From JAKANT01 sp035502095 (lineage in GTDB: Bacteria; Pseudomonadota; Gammaproteobacteria; Burkholderiales; Burkholderiaceae_F), in assembly GCA_035502095.1 (NCBI GenBank), contig DATJUX010000026.1, positions 124,001 to 188,000 on the forward strand: a DNA stretch of 64,000 nucleotides. Reading direction: 5' to 3'. Both the position numbers and the translations under genes were made by a program. Numbering within the stretch: the stretch's first letter is position 1; each line of letters begins with the position of its first letter. Below the pieces are notes generated by a model. That model made no database searches. It was not told where the DNA came from and saw only the letters and a list, made by a program, of their open reading frames with translations. Shown piece after piece: positions 8,465 through 16,952 of the stretch.

Positions 8465-9939
8465 GTTCGGCATCGCGGTTGATCCGGGGTGTGCGCGCCG
8501 CAGGAGCGGCCATGGCGGCGCTCATCGTCGCCAGCATGATGGCCGGCGCCGCGTTCGGCCAGGGCGAGACCAAGATCGCGCAAGGCGGCAGCCTTCGCGA
8601 CTTCGACCACCTGCGCTCGGGCTTCCAACTCACCGGCGCGCATTCCGCGCAGCGTTGCGAGTCTTGCCATCTTGCCGGCGTGTTCAAGGGCACGCCGAGG
8701 GACTGTGCGACCTGCCACACCGCGGGTACGCGCTACGCGCGGAACAACATCGTCAGGAACATCAATCACGTACCGACCCCGCTTGGCTGCGACAGCTGCC
8801 ACAACACGAGCACCTTCGTCGGCGCACGTTTCGACCACACCGGCATTGTCCCGGGCACCTGCTCGAGCTGCCACAACGGCGCGAACGCGCCGGGGAAGCC
8901 GCCCGGTCATATCCCAACGACCGCCTCCTGTGACAGCTGCCATCGCACCACAGCGTGGACGCCCGCGGGCTTCAATCACGCAGGCGTTGCGGCGGGCACG
9001 TGCGCGACCTGTCACAACGGGACGACGGCCACTGGAAAGACACCGAACCACATTCCCACGACCGCGTCCTGCGATATGTGCCATCGCACGACGGCGTGGT
9101 TGCCGACCAGCTTCAACCACGCAGGGGTCGTAGCGGGAAGCTGCGCCACTTGCCACAACGGCACGGCGGCGACAGGCAAGCCGGCGAGTGGGCACATTCC
9201 GACGACGGCGGCATGTGACGCGTGCCACACCTCGACCGCCAGTTGGCTGCCGGTGCCGGCGACTTACGGACATGCCGGCATCGCGGCGGGGTCGTGCGCG
9301 ACCTGCCACGGCGGGACATACGCCAACATCGACGTCAAGTCGGCGTCCCACCTGGCAACGACATCCTCGTGCGACGTCTGCCACCGAACGACGGCATGGA
9401 CGCCGGCGAGCTTCAATCACGCTGGTGTCGCGGCAGGAACCTGCGCGACGTGCCACAACGGCGCGACTGCGACGGGCAAAACGACACCGCCGCACATTCC
9501 GACCACGGCTTCGTGCGACGCGTGCCACAACACGACGACGTTCACGACCGCGACGATGAACCACTCCGTAGTGACAGCGACGCAGTGCAAGGTCTGCCAC
9601 AACGGGAGCTACACCGGCGAAGGAACCACCGGTGCACTTGCCAAGCCCGCCAACCACATTCCAGAGGCGCAGCTCGTCAACGGTGCGGCGTTGGACTGCA
9701 ACGCATGCCATACGAACACGTCGAGCTGGACCGCCGAGACGATGAATCACAACGGCACCCAGGGCAACGGGTCGGGATGGTGCAAGACCTGCCATCTGAC
9801 TGGCACGACGTATCTCGGCAACATGCAGAAGATGGTGCTGAACCATCGCAACAGAACGCCTGCGCCAACGGATTGCTCGCAGTCGGGCTGCCATCGACCG
9901 CTCGGCAACACGGGCTCGACCTACAAGGCGTGGGATTGA
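8461..9939 (+). CDS. Multiheme c-type cytochrome with 16 CxxCH plus one CX4CH motif
   Basis: 492 residues. ATG 8461 is chosen because GAGGG ends six bases upstream; ATG 8455 is in frame and possible. A signal peptide (LIVASMMAGAAFG) is followed by one unit resembling those of the upstream cytochrome (FDH...FQLTGAH...CESCH). Then come repeats of the form HIPTTASCDxCHRTTAW...FNHAGV...CATCHNG. Sixteen CxxCH motifs are present, plus CSQSGCH near the C-terminus, a CX4CH variant that may bind a seventeenth heme. The repeats are rich in Thr, Ala and Gly, unlike the charged, Lys-rich upstream cytochrome, which could mean an extracellular location. It is coupled to the upstream gene and followed by a terminator-like hairpin. 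Confidence 0.9.
   Translation: MSSASRLIRGVRAAGAAMAALIVASMMAGAAFGQGETKIAQGGSLRDFDHLRSGFQLTGAHSAQRCESCHLAGVFKGTPRDCATCHTAGTRYARNNIVRNINHVPTPLGCDSCHNTSTFVGARFDHTGIVPGTCSSCHNGANAPGKPPGHIPTTASCDSCHRTTAWTPAGFNHAGVAAGTCATCHNGTTATGKTPNHIPTTASCDMCHRTTAWLPTSFNHAGVVAGSCATCHNGTAATGKPASGHIPTTAACDACHTSTASWLPVPATYGHAGIAAGSCATCHGGTYANIDVKSASHLATTSSCDVCHRTTAWTPASFNHAGVAAGTCATCHNGATATGKTTPPHIPTTASCDACHNTTTFTTATMNHSVVTATQCKVCHNGSYTGEGTTGALAKPANHIPEAQLVNGAALDCNACHTNTSSWTAETMNHNGTQGNGSGWCKTCHLTGTTYLGNMQKMVLNHRNRTPAPTDCSQSGCHRPLGNTGSTYKAWD
8908..9654 (+). repeat. Five tandem coding repeats (HIPTT two-heme units)
   Basis: There are five consecutive units of about 47-54 codons, four beginning HIPTT and one HLATT. 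Each has two CxxCH motifs. The first, second and fourth units are very similar, so part of this expansion is more recent than in the preceding gene. A degenerate unit (NHVPTPLGC) lies before and another (HIPEAQ) after. Confidence 0.85.
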
Positions 9940-9981
9940 GGGCGCGAAGCCCGGCTCGCCGCAACTAGGTTGGCCCGGAGG

Positions 9982-10030
9982 GCCGGCCTGCAGGGCGCAC
10001 GCACACGACCTGCGGCCGGCTTGCTTTTGT
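9982..10030 (+). terminator. Hairpin plus T-rich tail between second cytochrome and outer-membrane protein gene
   Basis: The left arm GCCGGCCTGCAGG (9982-9994) pairs with CCTGCGGCCGGC (10009-10020) with one bulged base and a 14-base loop, followed by TTGCTTTTGTGTTT. This has the form of a rho-independent terminator. Because the next gene appears functionally linked and starts 36 bases on, it may act as a partial terminator that lowers expression of the downstream gene. Confidence 0.6.
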
Positions 10031-10055
10031 GTTTCGCAATTTTGCAGACGCCACG

Positions 10056-12911
10056 ATGAAGCTTCGTCTCCAGTCGCTGCTCGCGATGGCACTGTTGTGT
10101 CTGGTCTCGCACGGTCGGGCCCAGATCATCGACGAAGTCAACTGGCGCAGGCTGGGCGACGACGGCGCCCTGCAGATCAGCTTCACCACTCCGATCCAGT
10201 TTCTGCGCGCGGTCATCTCTCCGTCCGGCGATCTGGCTCAGGCGTTCTACGAGATCCGCCTCTCCGGCGAGACTCCCCGGTTCGTGGTCGCGGATCGGCG
10301 CCTCGCCGCCAGCGACGGGCTGCCCGCGGTCCTTATCTCGGACGAGGCGGTGAGCAGCACCTATAGCCGAAAGGTCGTGATCCACTTCGACCGCCCGGTC
10401 AAGATGCGCGTCGTCGCGGGTCGCGGCAACTGCTGCATCGATGTCATCGTCGAAGGCGCGGGCGCCGCCGCGGAGAAGCGCAGCGCAGCACCGCCGTCGC
10501 CGGCAGCGCCCACTGGTCAGTTCATGGTCACGCTGCAGCAGTCCACCGATCCGAACCTGCGCATGGAAGTCCCGGTTCCCGGCGAGCTGGATGCGTATCA
10601 GCTCTTCACCGCACGTCGCGCTGTCGACGGACGCACCGTTTACGAAATCAATCTCGGATACTTCGGGACGCGAGCCGAGGCTGAACGGGCGCTCAAGATC
10701 CTGGCACAGCGCTTTCCGCAGGCGACCGTCGTCGAAGTCAATCCGCAGGCCCCACCGCCTGCGATTGCTGCGGTCCGTGAACCCACGCCGCAGGCCGCGC
10801 CTGCGCCCGCGCCGCTGCCGGCTGCTCCGATGCCCCCGCCGGCACCGACCACACCTGGGCTGCCGCCAGCGCCCGAGGCGACACCGGAAGGCGTCCTCGT
10901 GCCTTTGCCCGCACCAGCACCGGTGCCCGTTGCGCCGGTGCCGCCGTCGCCTGCTCCGGCTCAGCCATCGCCACCCGCCGCGCCGCCCGTGCCAGCGCAA
11001 CCACAGCAAGCGCCTGCGCCCGCGCAGCCGCCAGCGGCGCAGCCATCGGGCGGGGCACCTCAGCCCGGCCCGACACTTCCGTCGACGAACGTCACGCCTC
11101 CCGCACCGGCGCCGTCGGCGCCCGCGGAGATCGACCAGCGCGGGCGCGTGCTGCTGGCGCAAGGGCGCGCGGCCATGGACAAAGGTGATTTCGACCAGGC
11201 GGTCGGGCTCTTCAACCAGCTTCTCAATCTGCCGCCGAACGTCACTTCGCAGGAGGGACAGGAGTTGATCGGCTTCGCCCGGGCCAAGCTTGGCGACGTT
11301 ACGCGCGCGCGCGTGGAGTTCGAGCTTTACTTGAAGCTCTATCCGACCGGCCCGGGTGCAGACCGTGTCCGTGCCGGGCTGGCGCAGCTGGGCGCCGCGC
11401 CGGCCGCGCAGGAGCGACGCCTACGACCCATCGCACCGTCGACCTCATTCGTCGGCTCCTTCTCCCAGTACTACTACGGCGGCAACTCCCTCTTCTCGAC
11501 TCTGCTGGAGGGCACGCCGCTGCCCGGCACGCCGCCGCCGAATTCGGGCGCGATCTCCTCCGAGACCCAGCGTTTGCTGCAGACGAACCTCGATCTCAAC
11601 TACCGCCATCGTGATGCGGGCAGCGACCTGCGGGCGGTATTTCGGGACACCTACAGCAAGGATTTCCTGAACAAACCCACTTTCAGCACGCGCGTGCCGA
11701 ATCGCCTGATCGCCGCGTACGTCGACTACAAGGCGCTGCCGACCGGAGTGACCGCGCGCGTCGGGCGGCAGACGCCGACGGGAGACGGGGTGTTGTACAC
11801 GTTCGACGGCGCGCGGCTCGGATACACCTTCGTCCGGACCATGAGCGTCAACGCCGTCGCCGGGGTGCCGGTCGACGATCTCTACGACGCCAAGCGGCGC
11901 TTCTACGGGCTTTCGCTCGACACGGAGAATCTCGGCGATCACCTGAGCGGGAGCGTGTACGCCATCCAGCAAGTGATCGATGGCGAGACCGACCGGCGCG
12001 CGGTGGGCACCGAATTGCGCTACTTCGATGTCAACACATCGCTGTTCGGCATCTACGACTTCGACACGCTGTTCCACGCGGTCAACATCGCATCGCTGCA
12101 GGGAACCTGGCAGGCGTTTGCCAACACCGTGACATTTTCGTTCCTGGCGGACCGGCGCACTGCACCTATTCTGGCCACCGGCAACGCATTGCTGCAGCCG
12201 GAGACCAGGACCGACCCCGTCACCGGGGAGCAAACAACCGTGACCTACAGGACCTTGACCGCCTTCCTGCAGAATCACTCGCTCGAGTACGCGCACCAGC
12301 TGGCCAAGGCGACGACAGCCTACGTCGCGCAAGGTTTGCTGGGCGCTTCGGTTCAGGTAACGCCGAACTTCCAGTGGGGCGTCGACTGGCGTCTCTCCAA
12401 CACCGGTGCGCTGCCCGGCTTTGATCCCGGCGGAGGGGTGACGCCGATCCCGCCCCAGCCGGCGACAGGAAATGTCCAAACGCTGAGCGGTCAGACGGTC
12501 TTCTCGAATCTGTACTCCGAGCGTGACACGCACGCGCTAAGCCTTGCCTTCACCAGAGCACCGGAAGTCACGTATCAGTCGACGGACTTCACCGTTCAAC
12601 CGCCCGTACCCACCACCACAACCGTCCCTGCATACCGGGGCATCGCGGTCCAGTACAACAACACGTCGCTCCTGTGGCAGCAGCTGCAGGTCGAGCCGTC
12701 CTTCCGGTACTACAGGCAGGACGACACGCAAGGCAGGCGCCTGACACGCTGGTCACCGGGCTTGCGCCTGACGTGGCGCATCACGCAGAAATTCTCGCTG
12801 GAGGGCACCGCGACCTACGAGCGCACCACCATACACCCCGGGGCAGTCAGCGGCACGACCGATCTGACAGTCGACAAGTTCTACTACTTTGGTTATCGAT
12901 ACGACTTCTGA
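10056..12911 (+). CDS. Large outer-membrane beta-barrel protein with SPOR-like and TPR regions
   Basis: 951 residues from ATG 10056; a GTG at 10029 is in frame but lies in the terminator-like tail and would spoil the signal peptide. A signal peptide is cleaved near SHGRA-QIID. A beta-rich N-terminal domain (about 22-140) is followed by a SPOR-like stretch (about 175-225), a long Pro/Ala linker (about 235-350), a TPR-like helical pair (about 360-440) and a C-terminal half of alternating beta strands. It ends in Phe (YFGYRYDF), as outer-membrane barrels do. Lying directly behind two multiheme cytochromes, it is the candidate porin or sheath component of the conduit. I do not recognise a named family for the whole protein. 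Confidence 0.75.
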   Translation: MKLRLQSLLAMALLCLVSHGRAQIIDEVNWRRLGDDGALQISFTTPIQFLRAVISPSGDLAQAFYEIRLSGETPRFVVADRRLAASDGLPAVLISDEAVSSTYSRKVVIHFDRPVKMRVVAGRGNCCIDVIVEGAGAAAEKRSAAPPSPAAPTGQFMVTLQQSTDPNLRMEVPVPGELDAYQLFTARRAVDGRTVYEINLGYFGTRAEAERALKILAQRFPQATVVEVNPQAPPPAIAAVREPTPQAAPAPAPLPAAPMPPPAPTTPGLPPAPEATPEGVLVPLPAPAPVPVAPVPPSPAPAQPSPPAAPPVPAQPQQAPAPAQPPAAQPSGGAPQPGPTLPSTNVTPPAPAPSAPAEIDQRGRVLLAQGRAAMDKGDFDQAVGLFNQLLNLPPNVTSQEGQELIGFARAKLGDVTRARVEFELYLKLYPTGPGADRVRAGLAQLGAAPAAQERRLRPIAPSTSFVGSFSQYYYGGNSLFSTLLEGTPLPGTPPPNSGAISSETQRLLQTNLDLNYRHRDAGSDLRAVFRDTYSKDFLNKPTFSTRVPNRLIAAYVDYKALPTGVTARVGRQTPTGDGVLYTFDGARLGYTFVRTMSVNAVAGVPVDDLYDAKRRFYGLSLDTENLGDHLSGSVYAIQQVIDGETDRRAVGTELRYFDVNTSLFGIYDFDTLFHAVNIASLQGTWQAFANTVTFSFLADRRTAPILATGNALLQPETRTDPVTGEQTTVTYRTLTAFLQNHSLEYAHQLAKATTAYVAQGLLGASVQVTPNFQWGVDWRLSNTGALPGFDPGGGVTPIPPQPATGNVQTLSGQTVFSNLYSERDTHALSLAFTRAPEVTYQSTDFTVQPPVPTTTTVPAYRGIAVQYNNTSLLWQQLQVEPSFRYYRQDDTQGRRLTRWSPGLRLTWRITQKFSLEGTATYERTTIHPGAVSGTTDLTVDKFYYFGYRYDF

Positions 12912-12981
12912 CGCATCCCCCGCGGCAACCGTAGGCGTGAGGGCAGGGATTGCAGAGCGTCATCGACACACAGGAAGCGCG

Positions 12982-13434
12982 ATGCTTCGTCGCCGGTCGC
13001 TCCATCTGCTTGCTGCAACCCTGGCACTCGCCAGCTGCGGTTCGGTGCAGGACCGCGGGTCGACGCCGATGATCAGCGGCGGCCATATCGAGATCCAGAT
13101 CCGCAATACGCGTCTGTGGACCGCAGGGCACGCCAACGCCTACTTCGCGGAGCAGAGGGCGCTGGGTCTGGACACTCCGTTGCGCCTGATCGAGGTGGTC
13201 AGTCCGAGGCCCGCCAGAGACAGTGAAATCACGATACGGTTCGCCGTGGACACGGATGGCAGGGTGATGGACGCGAAGGTTCTGCACGCGGTCACGAATC
13301 TCGGCGACGAATGGATGATTGCGAACACCCTCAACGCCCTGCGTCAATGGCGTTTCGAACCGCCGATTTCCGGCGGCAAGCGGACGGGCTTTTGCTGCGT
13401 TCAGGTGACGTACGAAAACATCACTGGGTTCTGA
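12982..13434 (+). CDS. Small lipoprotein with TonB C-terminal-like domain
   Basis: 150 residues. ATG 12982 is preceded by AGGAA and opens a typical lipoprotein signal with lipobox LASC. The C-terminal part, with VSPRPARDSEITIRFAVD, DGRVMDAKVLHA and LRQWRFEPPISGG, has the pattern of the TonB C-terminal fold found in energy-transducer-like proteins (conserved VDxxGxV and WRFxP). There is no transmembrane or Pro-rich spacer as in TonB itself. It lies 70 bases after the barrel gene in the same direction, so it may assist assembly or function of the conduit. Confidence 0.7.
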   Translation: MLRRRSLHLLAATLALASCGSVQDRGSTPMISGGHIEIQIRNTRLWTAGHANAYFAEQRALGLDTPLRLIEVVSPRPARDSEITIRFAVDTDGRVMDAKVLHAVTNLGDEWMIANTLNALRQWRFEPPISGGKRTGFCCVQVTYENITGF

Positions 13435-13483
13435 GCAGCGGCGGTGAACGCCGGGGTGCAGAGCGCGCCAGGAATGACGGGCT

Positions 13484-14764
13484 TCACTGCACGGCTCGTG
13501 GTGCGACGGCATTGCCGGTGACACGCGCATCGGTCTGATAGATCATGTCGCGCACGATCGGATAGATCTCCTGCTGCCACCTGCGCCCGCTGAAGACGCC
13601 GTAGTGGCCGACGCCCGGCTGCATGTGGTGCTGTTTCAGGTAGGGACGGATGCCGGTGCAGATATCGTGCGCCGCCATGGTCTGCCCGATTGCACAGATG
13701 TCGTCGCGTTCGCCCTCGACCGTGAGCAGCGCCGTGCCGCGGATGGCCGCCGGCTCGACCTGCATGCCCTGCCACTTCAGCGCGCCGCGCGCCAGCGCGC
13801 ACTCCTGGAACACGAATCGCACGGTCTCGAGATAGAACTCCGCTGGCAGGTCGGCCACGGCGAAGTACTCGCGGTAGAACGTACGCGTTCCTTCGGCCTT
13901 CTCGTATTCGCCGGCGACCAGCGCGTTGTACAGGTCGACGAACGCCTTCACATGGCGCTCGAGATTCATGCTCATGAATGCGGTGAGCTGCAGGAACCCG
14001 GGATACACCTGCCGCCATGCGCCGCGATAGCGCCACGGCACCGTCGCGATCAGCCGGCTTTCGAACCAGTCGATCGGGTGCGCGACGGCGAGCTCGTTGA
14101 CCCGCGTCGGATTGATGCGGCAGTCGATCGGACCGGCCATCAGCGTCAGGCTGCGCGGACGCGCCGGGTGCCCTCCCTGCGCCATCACGGCGGCGGCGAC
14201 GAGTGCCGCGACGCATGGCTGGCAGACGGCGATGACGTGCGCGCCCGGCCCGATCGAGTCGAGGAAGTGGATCAGGTGCGCGACGTACTCGTCGAAGCCG
14301 AACCGGCCCTCGTACACCGCGACGTCGCGCGCGTTGCGCCAGTCGGTCACGAAGACATCGTGCTCGGGCAGGAGCGTGCGCACGGTCTCGCGCATCAGCG
14401 TCGCAAAATGGCCCGACATCGGCGCGACCAGCAGCACGCGCGCCTGTACCAGGTCGATGTCCTTGCGGAACCGCAGCAGGTCGGCAAACGGCGTCGAAGC
14501 GACGATCTCTTCCGTGACCTGCACGGCGTGCCCGGCGGTTTCCACCGCGTCGATGCCGAACGGGGGCCGCCGGTGAGTCAGGCGCGCCCGCGAGATCAGT
14601 TCGAACGCTGCACTCATGCGCCGCTGCGCGTCCGCATCGGGATAAGCGAGGCGGGCGGCCGAGAGCGGTGGCACCGGTTGCGCCATCAGGTCCAGCGCCG
14701 ACCGCGCGAAGGTGCGCATCGGCCACAACAGGCGGTTGTGGGTTTCGTAGGCCTCGTAAAGCAC
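13484..14764 (-). CDS. phaZ: Intracellular polyhydroxyalkanoate depolymerase (PhaZ family)
   Basis: 426 residues from a GTG start at 14764, giving the typical N-terminus (V/M)LYEAYETHNRLLWPMRTFA. The frame is open further upstream, but that extension would overlap the divergent transferase gene and lacks family sequence. It is an alpha/beta-hydrolase of the intracellular PHB depolymerase type, which releases 3-hydroxybutyrate monomers or oligomers from storage granules. The nucleophile is probably the cysteine in VICVCQPC-like sequence (here HVIAVCQPCV). The late histidine is in PGVGHYGVFSGRRW. An acetoacetyl-CoA synthetase at 58.5 kb could take part in the same carbon cycle. Confidence 0.88.
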   Translation of the reverse strand: MLYEAYETHNRLLWPMRTFARSALDLMAQPVPPLSAARLAYPDADAQRRMSAAFELISRARLTHRRPPFGIDAVETAGHAVQVTEEIVASTPFADLLRFRKDIDLVQARVLLVAPMSGHFATLMRETVRTLLPEHDVFVTDWRNARDVAVYEGRFGFDEYVAHLIHFLDSIGPGAHVIAVCQPCVAALVAAAVMAQGGHPARPRSLTLMAGPIDCRINPTRVNELAVAHPIDWFESRLIATVPWRYRGAWRQVYPGFLQLTAFMSMNLERHVKAFVDLYNALVAGEYEKAEGTRTFYREYFAVADLPAEFYLETVRFVFQECALARGALKWQGMQVEPAAIRGTALLTVEGERDDICAIGQTMAAHDICTGIRPYLKQHHMQPGVGHYGVFSGRRWQQEIYPIVRDMIYQTDARVTGNAVAPRAVQ

Positions 14765-14888
14765 GGTGTCCCCGACCTCGGTCTTTCCCGTCGCTGACGC
14801 AAGGAGCGAGCCAGAGCACACCGCTACAACTGGCATGCGGCTTGCGAGCACACGATGCGCGATAGCGCGTAACGGGAGCTGACACGCG

Positions 14889-15545
14889 ATGAGTCGGCCG
14901 GTGCTGACGATCAGCAGCAAGAACTATTCGTCGTGGTCGCTGCGCGGCTGGTTGCTGGCCCGCTTCGCCGGGCTCGACTTCGAGGAAGCGGTGGTGGCAC
15001 CCGACGACCCGGAGGTGCGCGCCGAGATGCTGCTGCTTTCCTCGTCGATCCGGGTGCCGAGCCTGCAGAACGGTCCGGTCAAGGTCTGGGACACGCTGGC
15101 GATCGGCGAGTACCTTAACGAGCTGCGGCCCGAGGCGGGTCTGCTGCCGCAGGACCAGGTGGCGCGCGCGCATTGCCGGGCGATCTGCGGCGAGATGCAC
15201 TCCGGGTTCGCCAACCTGCGCTCCGCGCTGCCGATGAACCTGCGCGGACACTTTCCCGGGTTCCGTATCTGGGGCCGGGCGCAAGCCGATATCGATCGCA
15301 TCACCAGCATCTGGCGCGAATGCCTGGTGTTCTATCGCGGGCCTTTCCTGTTCGGCACCGCGCGCACGATGGCCGATGCGATGTATGCACCGGTGACCAC
15401 GCGCTTTCTCACCTACGACGTGAAGCTCGACCCGGCATGCGCGGAGTTCTGCCAGACCATTGTCCGCATGCCCGAGATGGTCGAATGGATCGAGGCCGCG
15501 AAGCAGGAGCCGATCGGGATCGAGGAGCTCGAAGTCGAGTTCTGA
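14889..15545 (+). CDS. Glutathione S-transferase family protein
   Basis: 218 residues, the usual GST length. The N-terminal thioredoxin-like domain has SSKNYSSWSLRGWLL and the cis-Pro segment RVPSLQNG. The C-terminal helical domain contains ICGEMHSGF and RTMADAMYAPV. These features fit the proteobacterial GSTs that have a Ser/Trp motif near the N-terminus. The gene is divergent from phaZ. The substrate is unknown. A GAGGCGG/CCGCCTC hairpin lies just past the stop at 15548-15566, without a T-run. Confidence 0.85.
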   Translation: MSRPVLTISSKNYSSWSLRGWLLARFAGLDFEEAVVAPDDPEVRAEMLLLSSSIRVPSLQNGPVKVWDTLAIGEYLNELRPEAGLLPQDQVARAHCRAICGEMHSGFANLRSALPMNLRGHFPGFRIWGRAQADIDRITSIWRECLVFYRGPFLFGTARTMADAMYAPVTTRFLTYDVKLDPACAEFCQTIVRMPEMVEWIEAAKQEPIGIEELEVEF

Positions 15546-15847
15546 CCGAGGCGGCTGGCCCGCCTCAGGACAGTGCCCGCCGCCTCATCGCGGTGCGAGG
15601 TGCCCTGTCGCGTTGCGCCCAGGACACGGAACGGCCGCCTCCGGCGGCCCGATATCGCGGTCGGACGATTTGTCATGCGCCTGGATCCACGGCGTCGGTT
15701 CCGGCACGGAGCAGGGCGCTTCCACCTCGACGGTCTTGAAATCCGACGAATCTCGGCGGCTCGATGTACCGGGAACGCTCGCTTCGGATGAGAGAGAAGC
15801 ACCACTTCGTACTACAGTCTGCGACTTCGAACCGGGGAGCGAAACAA
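15546..15847. other. 302-bp intergenic region
   Basis: It holds the hairpin GAGGCGG-ctggc-CCGCCTC (15548-15566), which may protect or end the upstream mRNA. The rest is less biased DNA that probably contains the promoter of the dehydrogenase/SHMT pair. No further gene or repeat is seen. The next gene's ribosome binding site GGGGAG lies near its end. Confidence 0.5.
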
Positions 15848-16945
15848 ATGCCGCGGATCGCCGTGATTCCGGGAGACGGAATCGGCAAGGAAGTCGTGCC
15901 CGAGGGAATGCGGGTGCTGGAGAAGATATCGAGCCGTTTCGGCCTGGCGCTTCAATTCGATCACTTCGACTTCGCGAACTGCGACTACTACGCCCGGCAT
16001 GGCGCCATGATGCCGGACGACTGGCAGGACCGGATCGGCCGGCACGATGCGATCTTCTATGGTGCAGTCGGCTGGCCGGCGACCGTGCCGGACCATGTCT
16101 CGCTGTGGGGCTCGCTGATCCAGTTCCGCCGCGTGTTCGACCAGTACATCAATCTCCGCCCGGCGCGCCTCATGCCCGGCGTGCCGTCGCCGCTGGTGGG
16201 GCTGGACGGCAAGGCGCGCAAGCCGGGAGAGATCGACTTCTACATCGTGCGCGAGAACACTGAAGGCGAGTATTCGTCGGTCGGCGGCCGCATGTTCGCC
16301 GGCACCGAGCGCGAGTTCGTCGTGCAGGAGGCCATCTTCACCCGCACCGGCGTCGACCGCGTGCTCGAGTTCGCGTTCGAGCTTGCACGTTCACGGCCGA
16401 AGAAGCACCTCACCAGCTGCACCAAGAGCAACGGCATCTCGATCTCGATGCCCTACTGGGACGAACGGGTCGAGGCGATGGCGAAACGATATCCCGACGT
16501 GCGCGTCGACAAGTACCACGTCGATATCCTGACCGCGCATTTCGTCCGCAATCCGCAGTGGTTCGACGTCGTCGTGGCGAGCAACCTGTTCGGCGACATC
16601 CTTTCGGACCTCGGGCCGGCGTGCACCGGAACCATCGGCATCGCGCCGTCGGCCAACATCGACCCGACGCGCCGGTTCCCGTCACTGTTCGAGCCGGTGC
16701 ACGGCAGCGCGCCGGACATCGCCGGCAAGGGCATTGCCAATCCGATCGGCCAGATCTGGTGCGCGGCGATGATGCTCGAGTTCCTCGGCGATGCACCGGG
16801 CGCCGATGGTCCGCGTTTCCGGAGTGCCGGAGAGGCGATCATGTGCGCGATCGAGCACGTGTGCGCGCACGGACCGCGCACGGGCGACATGGGGGGCAAC
16901 GCGAAGACGGTGGAGGTCGGCAGGGCGATCGCGGAAGCGATCTAG
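15848..16945 (+). CDS. Tartrate/D-malate-type dehydrogenase (isocitrate/isopropylmalate dehydrogenase family)
   Basis: 365 residues from ATG 15848, with GGGGAG upstream. It begins RIAVIPGDGIGKEVVPEG, the family N-terminus, and carries FYIVRENTEGEYS, the substrate-binding loop, and metal-binding Asp residues in NLFGDILSDLGP. The nucleotide-binding loop is EPVHGSAPDIAGKGIANPIG. The form of the active site and the length fit tartrate dehydrogenase/decarboxylase (TtuC) and D-malate dehydrogenase (DmlA). These oxidise and decarboxylate 2-hydroxyacids with NAD and a divalent metal. Seven bases separate it from the SHMT paralogue, so the two are probably co-transcribed and may act in one pathway. 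Confidence 0.85.
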   Translation: MPRIAVIPGDGIGKEVVPEGMRVLEKISSRFGLALQFDHFDFANCDYYARHGAMMPDDWQDRIGRHDAIFYGAVGWPATVPDHVSLWGSLIQFRRVFDQYINLRPARLMPGVPSPLVGLDGKARKPGEIDFYIVRENTEGEYSSVGGRMFAGTEREFVVQEAIFTRTGVDRVLEFAFELARSRPKKHLTSCTKSNGISISMPYWDERVEAMAKRYPDVRVDKYHVDILTAHFVRNPQWFDVVVASNLFGDILSDLGPACTGTIGIAPSANIDPTRRFPSLFEPVHGSAPDIAGKGIANPIGQIWCAAMMLEFLGDAPGADGPRFRSAGEAIMCAIEHVCAHGPRTGDMGGNAKTVEVGRAIAEAI

Positions 16946-16952
16946 ATGAAAA

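Noticed and set aside
6890..9654. Regularly spaced repeats suggestive of a repeat array
   Set aside because: They are coding repeats of heme-binding units in frame with two cytochrome genes, not CRISPR or satellite DNA.
8287..10092. Very long minus-strand open frame across the second cytochrome gene
   Set aside because: It mirrors a GC-rich, codon-biased real gene with 16 CxxCH motifs on the plus strand; the translated minus product is low-complexity Arg/Ala/Val sequence with no motif.
13484..14920. Longer 478-codon version of the PHA depolymerase
   Set aside because: The extra N-terminus overlaps the divergent transferase start and has no family similarity; GTG 14764 gives the typical LYEAYETHNR beginning.
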